Shown piece by piece: positions 5,217 to 8,869 of a DNA stretch of 8,869 nucleotides. Every line of letters starts with the position of its first letter. The stretch's first letter is position 1. The notes under the pieces were generated by a model that did not search any database, had not been told where the DNA came from, and was given only the letters and a program-made list of their open reading frames with translations. The position numbers and the translations under genes were made by a program. Origin of the DNA: an uncultured Collinsella sp. (GTDB lineage Bacteria; Actinomycetota; Coriobacteriia; Coriobacteriales; Coriobacteriaceae). The DNA lies in the NCBI GenBank assembly GCA_902492185.1, contig CABUKY010000073.1, forward strand, positions 1-8,869. The letters are read 5' to 3'.

Positions 5217-6461
5217 ATGGCGGCTCGCGTCTGCCTGGTCCACTATCACGAGGTTGGACTGAAGGGTAAGAACCGCGCACATTTTGAGCATATCCTCATG
5301 GATAACATCAAGGCGGCCTTGGCCGCCTTTTCCGTGAATGCCGTGTCTCGAATTTCCGGTTATATCCTCGTGACCTTTAACGAGCATCAGGCCGACGAGG
5401 CGGCTCGTGTCATTCGCACCGTTCCCGGCGTTGCTCGCGTGTCTTTGGCGTATCACACCAATCGCGACCCTCAGGAGTACTGTGCCGCCGCCGTGAAGGC
5501 GCTGCGTGAGTTTGGCCCCTTCGATTCGTTTAAGGTGCACGCCAAGCGCTCCAATACCGACTATGAGCTCAACTCGATTGATATCAATCGACAGGTTGGC
5601 GAGGTGCTGTGCGAGGCGTTCCCCGATAAAAAGGTTCAAATGCACGATCCCGACGCGATGGTTCACGTGCTGGTTGTTCAGGGTAGCGTTTATGTGTACG
5701 CGCGCTCCGAGCGCGGTGTGGGCGGTCTGCCGGTGGGCTCTGCCGGTAAGGTCGTGACCCTGCTGTCATCGGGTATCGACTCGCCGGTGGCGACCTGGAT
5801 GCTCGCGCGACGCGGAGCCGTGTGCGTGCCGGTGCATTTTTCCGGTCGTCCGCAGACGCCAGATACCAGCGAGTATCTAGTGCAGGACATCATTCGCGCC
5901 CTTGAGCCGGGTGTCCAGATCGGCCGCCTGTACGTGGTGCCGTTTGGCGACTGCCAGCGCGAGATTTCGGTGACCTGTCCCAGCAACCTGCGCGTGATCA
6001 TGTATCGCCGCATTATGTATTCGGTTGCCGAGCGCATTGCACACATCGAGGGCGCCAAGGCTATCGTGACGGGCGAATCGCTTGGGCAAGTTGCCTCCCA
6101 AACGCTTGAGAATATCATGGCCGTTAACGAGGCCGTGAAGATTCCCGTGTTCCGTCCTCTCATCGGTTCGGACAAGCAGGAGATCATCGCGCGCGCCGAG
6201 GAGATTGGTACGTTCGATATCTCGACTGAGGCCGCTCCCGACTGCTGCACGCTGTTTATGCCGCGTCGTCCCGAGACGCACGCTAAACTCGATGCCGTGC
6301 ATGAGGCCTGGGAGTTGTTCGATCACGAGGAGATGATCGAGCGCCTACTCAAGCAGACTGAGTACATCGACTTCGAAAGCAACACGTATAAGGCCCCCAA
6401 GACCTTAAAACGCAAACATTCGGAGCTTGCTCCGCGTGAGATTTACCAAGATCACGAGTAA
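5217..6461 (+). CDS. thiI: tRNA uracil 4-sulfurtransferase ThiI (short form, no rhodanese)
   Basis: ThiI adenylates U8 of tRNA and transfers sulfur to make 4-thiouridine. In many bacteria it also supplies sulfur to ThiS for the thiamine thiazole. The 414-residue product has the order N-terminal ferredoxin-like domain (1-60), THUMP domain (about 60-165), the linker ERGVGGLPVGSAGKV and an ATP-PP-loop domain. The PP-loop reads SSGIDSP at 184-190, where most ThiI proteins have SGGIDSP. The sulfur-transfer segment DCCTLFMPRRP has C343 and C344, and C344 corresponds to the catalytic cysteine of E. coli ThiI. The protein ends about 70 residues later with no rhodanese domain, like Bacillus ThiI, so a separate cysteine desulfurase must deliver sulfur directly. 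None is encoded here. ATG 5217 touches the rpoZ stop without a gap, so expression is probably coupled. A strong terminator follows. Confidence 0.94.
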   Translation: MAARVCLVHYHEVGLKGKNRAHFEHILMDNIKAALAAFSVNAVSRISGYILVTFNEHQADEAARVIRTVPGVARVSLAYHTNRDPQEYCAAAVKALREFGPFDSFKVHAKRSNTDYELNSIDINRQVGEVLCEAFPDKKVQMHDPDAMVHVLVVQGSVYVYARSERGVGGLPVGSAGKVVTLLSSGIDSPVATWMLARRGAVCVPVHFSGRPQTPDTSEYLVQDIIRALEPGVQIGRLYVVPFGDCQREISVTCPSNLRVIMYRRIMYSVAERIAHIEGAKAIVTGESLGQVASQTLENIMAVNEAVKIPVFRPLIGSDKQEIIARAEEIGTFDISTEAAPDCCTLFMPRRPETHAKLDAVHEAWELFDHEEMIERLLKQTEYIDFESNTYKAPKTLKRKHSELAPREIYQDHE

Positions 6462-6471
6462 ATTTGTGCAT

Positions 6472-6504
6472 AGACCGACGATGCGCCTGCATCGTCGGTC
6501 TTTT
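6472..6504 (+). terminator. Intrinsic terminator after thiI
   Basis: AGACCGACGATGC (6472-6484) pairs perfectly with GCATCGTCGGTCT (6489-6501) around the tetraloop GCCT. T6501-T6504 form a short U-tract. The 13-bp G-C-rich stem begins ten bases after the thiI stop. This is the clearest terminator in the window and marks the end of the mihF-gmk-rpoZ-thiI unit. Confidence 0.92.
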
Positions 6505-6605
6505 GCTATCTGGGCTTTTTGCGGCTAAGTGTTCATTTGCTGACGTGTGCCTGAATAAATGGACAGATTTGTGCAAGGTTTTGGTCGGTATTTGGTTTGA
6601 CCGCT

Positions 6606-6617
6606 AAAACCGGTTTT
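6606..6617. repeat. Perfect 12-base palindrome upstream of comEA
   Basis: AAAACCGGTTTT is a perfect palindrome 57 bases before the comEA start, in the 170 bases between the thiI terminator and comEA. It could be a regulator site. No convincing -35/-10 pair could be placed next to it: TTGGTC (6581-6586) with CTAAAA (6604-6609) at 17 bases is only a weak candidate and would overlap the palindrome. Apart from this and a run of six T at 6639-6644, I see nothing in the stretch. Confidence 0.3.
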
Positions 6618-6661
6618 GGAGCGTGGCTGTTGCAGGGCTTTTTTCCTGACACGATGGTGTT

Positions 6662-6667
6662 GGGAGG
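6662..6667 (+). promoter_or_regulatory. Ribosome binding site fixing the comEA start
   Basis: GGGAGG ends seven bases before ATG 6675. The same frame is open back to a TTG at 6597, but that codon has no such site and the extra residues look nothing like a ComEA N-terminus. Confidence 0.8.
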
Positions 6668-6674
6668 TTTTGCT

Positions 6675-7388
6675 ATGGCGCAGCGCGAACAACACGAACG
6701 GGTCAAAAAGATGGACCGCTGGGCGGACAAGCTGCTCGGTCACAAGGCAGTGGTGATGGCGATACTGGTCGTCATTGCGATGGCGAGCGGCTTGGCGATG
6801 GCGAACCTTGGCGGCGGTACTGGCGGCGTGTCGTTTGAGCGCACTGATGGTTCGGGCTCGTTAGTGGAGCCGGGATCCGGCGATGCCTCGAGCGGAAAGA
6901 CATCCGAAGGCTCTTCGTCTAAGGCGTCTGCCGCGGCAGAGGTTTATGTCGATGTTGATGGTGCCGTTGTGTCGCCCGGTGTATATCGCGTCAAGGACGG
7001 CGCGCGGGTGGCTCAGGCGATAGATGCCGCCGGCGGGCTGGCGCCCGAGGCAGACGTTACGGGGCTCAATCGGGCATCCAAGGTCGTCGATGGGCAGAAG
7101 ATTCACGTTCCAACGGTGGGGGAGCAGCAGGCGTCCATTGCGGAAGCCGGTGTTGATGGTGGGGCTTCCGCATCATTGGGCGTGAGTGGCGCAACGGGCC
7201 TAGTCAACATCAATACGGCAAGCGCGGCAGAGCTGCAGACGCTCTCGGGCATCGGTCCCTCCATGGCACAGTCGATTATCGATGAGCGTACAAAGAACGG
7301 TGCTTTTGCCTCGGTTGACGATCTGATGCGTGTGTCGGGAATCGGCGAGAAGAAGCTTGCCAAAATCAAAGATTGCATCTGCGTATGA
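6675..7388 (+). CDS. comEA: Competence protein ComEA, membrane-anchored DNA receptor
   Basis: ComEA binds double-stranded DNA outside the membrane and passes it to the ComEC channel during natural transformation. The 237-residue product shows a short charged cytoplasmic N-terminus (1-24), one hydrophobic anchor at about 25-43 (AVVMAILVVIAMASGLAMA), and a flexible Ser/Gly/Ala-rich linker (46-86). An SLBB domain follows at about 89-151 (VYVDVDGAVVSPGVYRV). A second spacer leads to the C-terminal helix-hairpin-helix DNA-binding domain at 177-237. That domain begins VNINTASAAELQTLSGIG and ends with a second hairpin, VSGIGEKKLAKIK. Domain order and length agree with B. subtilis ComEA (205 residues). 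ATG 6675 has GGGAGG upstream. The last codons overlap the comEC start (ATGA), the usual comEA-comEC arrangement. Codon use is less strictly C/G-ending than in the pyr genes, suggesting lower expression. SLBB-HhH proteins also exist outside competence, but the neighbour makes this call firm. Confidence 0.93.
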   Translation: MAQREQHERVKKMDRWADKLLGHKAVVMAILVVIAMASGLAMANLGGGTGGVSFERTDGSGSLVEPGSGDASSGKTSEGSSSKASAAAEVYVDVDGAVVSPGVYRVKDGARVAQAIDAAGGLAPEADVTGLNRASKVVDGQKIHVPTVGEQQASIAEAGVDGGASASLGVSGATGLVNINTASAAELQTLSGIGPSMAQSIIDERTKNGAFASVDDLMRVSGIGEKKLAKIKDCICV

Positions 7389-8869
7389 GTGCGACCGAGC
7401 GCGAACATGTGATGCCTCCGCGGCCCCTGATGCCGTGGACGATGGCCCTGTGTGCCGGCATGTGCATGAGCTGCGCCTTGGTGCTCAACGTGGCCGCTGA
7501 TGCGCTGCTGAGGGAGCAGGCGCCGGCGGTCGGGCTGCTATGGGCCATTCCCGTTGCGGCGGCGGTATTCGTTGTGCTGGCTCAATCTTGTGCGCGGCTT
7601 GCCCCTTGGAAGCGGTGGCTGTATGCCGCGTCCGTCGGTCTCGTGGCGGGAGCGGTCGTCTCGGCGTGGTGGGCTGTGGGCACGCTAGGCGCCTCGAAGG
7701 CGCTCGACGGTCGAGCGGCAAGCAGCCTCGAGTTTGTCGTGCAGGGTGATTCATCCATAAACGACGACGTGTATTCCTATACCTGCGAGGCGCGCGCGGA
7801 CGGTAAGAACTTGGCAACGGTTCGCCTGTCGTGTGACCGCGAGCTCAAGGCCGGGGCGCACGTGCGTGTTATCGGTCGCGTTTCACGTTTTGAGAACGAT
7901 GCATATGGACGATCGCGCGTGCTCCGAGGCGAGGTGCGCAAGGTTCAAGCCGTTCGGATTGTGCCGGTCGATGAGGGCTCTCCGGGGCCGCTGCTTCGGC
8001 TGCGAAATGGGCTGCTAGCGTCCATCGCGCCTGCGACCGACCCGGCGCGTGCGCTCATAGCCGGTGTCGTCTGCGGTCGTTCGGCCGAGCTGCGCGCCCA
8101 GCCGGCGGGCGACTGGTTTTCGGTGACGGGAACGGCGCATCTTATAGCCGTCTCCGGCAGCCATTTGGCTATCGTGGGATTTGTAATCGAGGGTGTATTG
8201 CAAAAAACTCGCTGCTCACGTGGTGTTCAGCGGGCGATATTGGCGATGGCGCTTGTGGGCTACGCTGCCTTTACGGGCGCGTCTCCCTCGGCCGTGCGCG
8301 CGTGCTGCATGGTGTTCGCTACGCTTGTTGTAAACGGCGCGGGGCGTCGCCGGCACGGCGCATCGGCGCTCTTCGTAACCATGTCCATCTTTGTGCTACT
8401 GCGACCGACGGTGCTGTTCGAGATGGGCTTTCAGCTTTCATGTGCCAGCGTCTTAGCCATTCTGTGCTTTTGCCCCTATGCGACCTACGCTTTGGGTGAG
8501 CTGGGTGTGCCATCGGGCGTTGCCAACATACTTTCCGTCACGCTGTGCTCGCAACTGGCAACACTTCCCATTACCATTCCTGCCTTCGGTACGTTCTCGC
8601 TCATTGCTCCGCTGGCAAATGCAGTCATCGGTCCGGTGGTGAGCGTACTGCTTGCTGTGTCGATCGTGCTGGTTCCCTTTTCGCTCGTGGAACCGTTGCG
8701 GATTTGGGCGCTCGTTGTGCCCATGGTTGCCGCCCGTTGCGCACTGTTCTTCGAGCAGCTGTTTGCCGCCGTGCCTGGTGCATCTGTGAGTGTGCCGCCC
8801 GATAGCATGTGGATTTACCTAGTGCCGTGTTTGCTGGCGGTTCTGTTGGTCTGGTGGCCGCGTCCCCGT
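7385..8869 (+). CDS. comEC: ComEC/Rec2 DNA-uptake channel, 3' end outside window
   Basis: ComEC forms the membrane channel that imports a single DNA strand during transformation. The frame is open from ATG 7385 to the last base (495 codons, no stop), so the gene continues beyond the window. The start overlaps the comEA stop as ATGA and has no strong Shine-Dalgarno sequence, implying coupled translation. The N-terminus holds two to three hydrophobic segments (about 17-97). An extracytoplasmic OB-fold-like part follows at about 100-195, with C134 and C150. The competence domain starts near 215 (ARALIAGVVCGRS) and has the hallmark GTAHLIAVSGSHLAIV, with H252 and S257-G258. Further family blocks are SPSAVRACCM, RPTVLFEMGFQLSCASVLAI and LATLPITIPAFGTFSLIAPLAN, in a many-spanning membrane region to the edge. 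The C-terminal metallo-beta-lactamase-like domain found in most ComEC proteins would lie downstream and cannot be judged here. Confidence 0.92.
   Translation, partial: MSATEREHVMPPRPLMPWTMALCAGMCMSCALVLNVAADALLREQAPAVGLLWAIPVAAAVFVVLAQSCARLAPWKRWLYAASVGLVAGAVVSAWWAVGTLGASKALDGRAASSLEFVVQGDSSINDDVYSYTCEARADGKNLATVRLSCDRELKAGAHVRVIGRVSRFENDAYGRSRVLRGEVRKVQAVRIVPVDEGSPGPLLRLRNGLLASIAPATDPARALIAGVVCGRSAELRAQPAGDWFSVTGTAHLIAVSGSHLAIVGFVIEGVLQKTRCSRGVQRAILAMALVGYAAFTGASPSAVRACCMVFATLVVNGAGRRRHGASALFVTMSIFVLLRPTVLFEMGFQLSCASVLAILCFCPYATYALGELGVPSGVANILSVTLCSQLATLPITIPAFGTFSLIAPLANAVIGPVVSVLLAVSIVLVPFSLVEPLRIWALVVPMVAARCALFFEQLFAAVPGASVSVPPDSMWIYLVPCLLAVLLVWWPRPR

Noticed and set aside
4845..5666. 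A 273-codon minus-strand open frame across gmk, rpoZ and thiI
   Set aside because: It crosses three well-supported genes on the other strand, has no ribosome site or known motif, and is an expected by-product of high-GC coding sequence.
6631..6648. A terminator at the run of six T before comEA
   Set aside because: Only a 4-bp stem (CAGG/CCTG) can form, and the T-run lies in its loop rather than after a stem.
6597..6674. Upstream TTG start for comEA
   Set aside because: It has no ribosome site, and the extension would place GGGAGG inside the coding sequence. ATG 6675 is clearly better.

Overview
The window looks like chromosome from a high-GC actinobacterium of the class Coriobacteriia, most likely Collinsella or a close relative. 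This rests on strong G/C preference at third codon positions, an actinobacterial-type integration host factor (mIHF) directly upstream of gmk and rpoZ, the order pyrF-mihF-gmk-rpoZ known from Streptomyces and other Actinobacteria, and a PyrK-dependent (class 1B) dihydroorotate dehydrogenase, which is not the usual actinobacterial type. The genus is an inference from reading, not from a search. All genes lie on the + strand.

Region 1 (5-3811) is de novo pyrimidine synthesis: pyrC (dihydroorotase), pyrK and pyrD (electron-transfer and catalytic subunits of dihydroorotate dehydrogenase) and pyrF (OMP decarboxylase). pyrK, pyrD and pyrF overlap at their ends and are surely co-translated. A 92-base gap holding a terminator-like hairpin separates pyrC from pyrK. 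The pathway genes carAB, pyrB and pyrE are not in the window.

Region 2 (3812-4050) is a 239-base non-coding stretch. It holds a long imperfect hairpin and then a second, almost perfect inverted repeat whose two arms coincide with the best -35 and extended -10 elements in front of mihF.

Region 3 (4051-6504) is a tightly packed cluster: mihF (nucleoid protein), gmk (guanylate kinase), rpoZ (RNA polymerase omega) and thiI (tRNA 4-thiouridine synthase). The gaps between genes are 0, 5 and 0 bases, and a strong intrinsic terminator closes the unit. Nucleotide supply, chromosome organisation, transcription and tRNA modification are thus placed on one likely transcript.

Region 4 (6505-8869) is a DNA-uptake pair: comEA (membrane-anchored DNA receptor) and comEC (membrane channel), overlapping by four bases. 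comEC is open to the window end and lacks its C-terminal part here.

I found no mobile element, CRISPR array, tRNA, rRNA or clearly new multi-gene system. The observations most worth a second look are the non-coding structures before pyrK and mihF, the place of thiI after rpoZ, and a variant PP-loop in ThiI.
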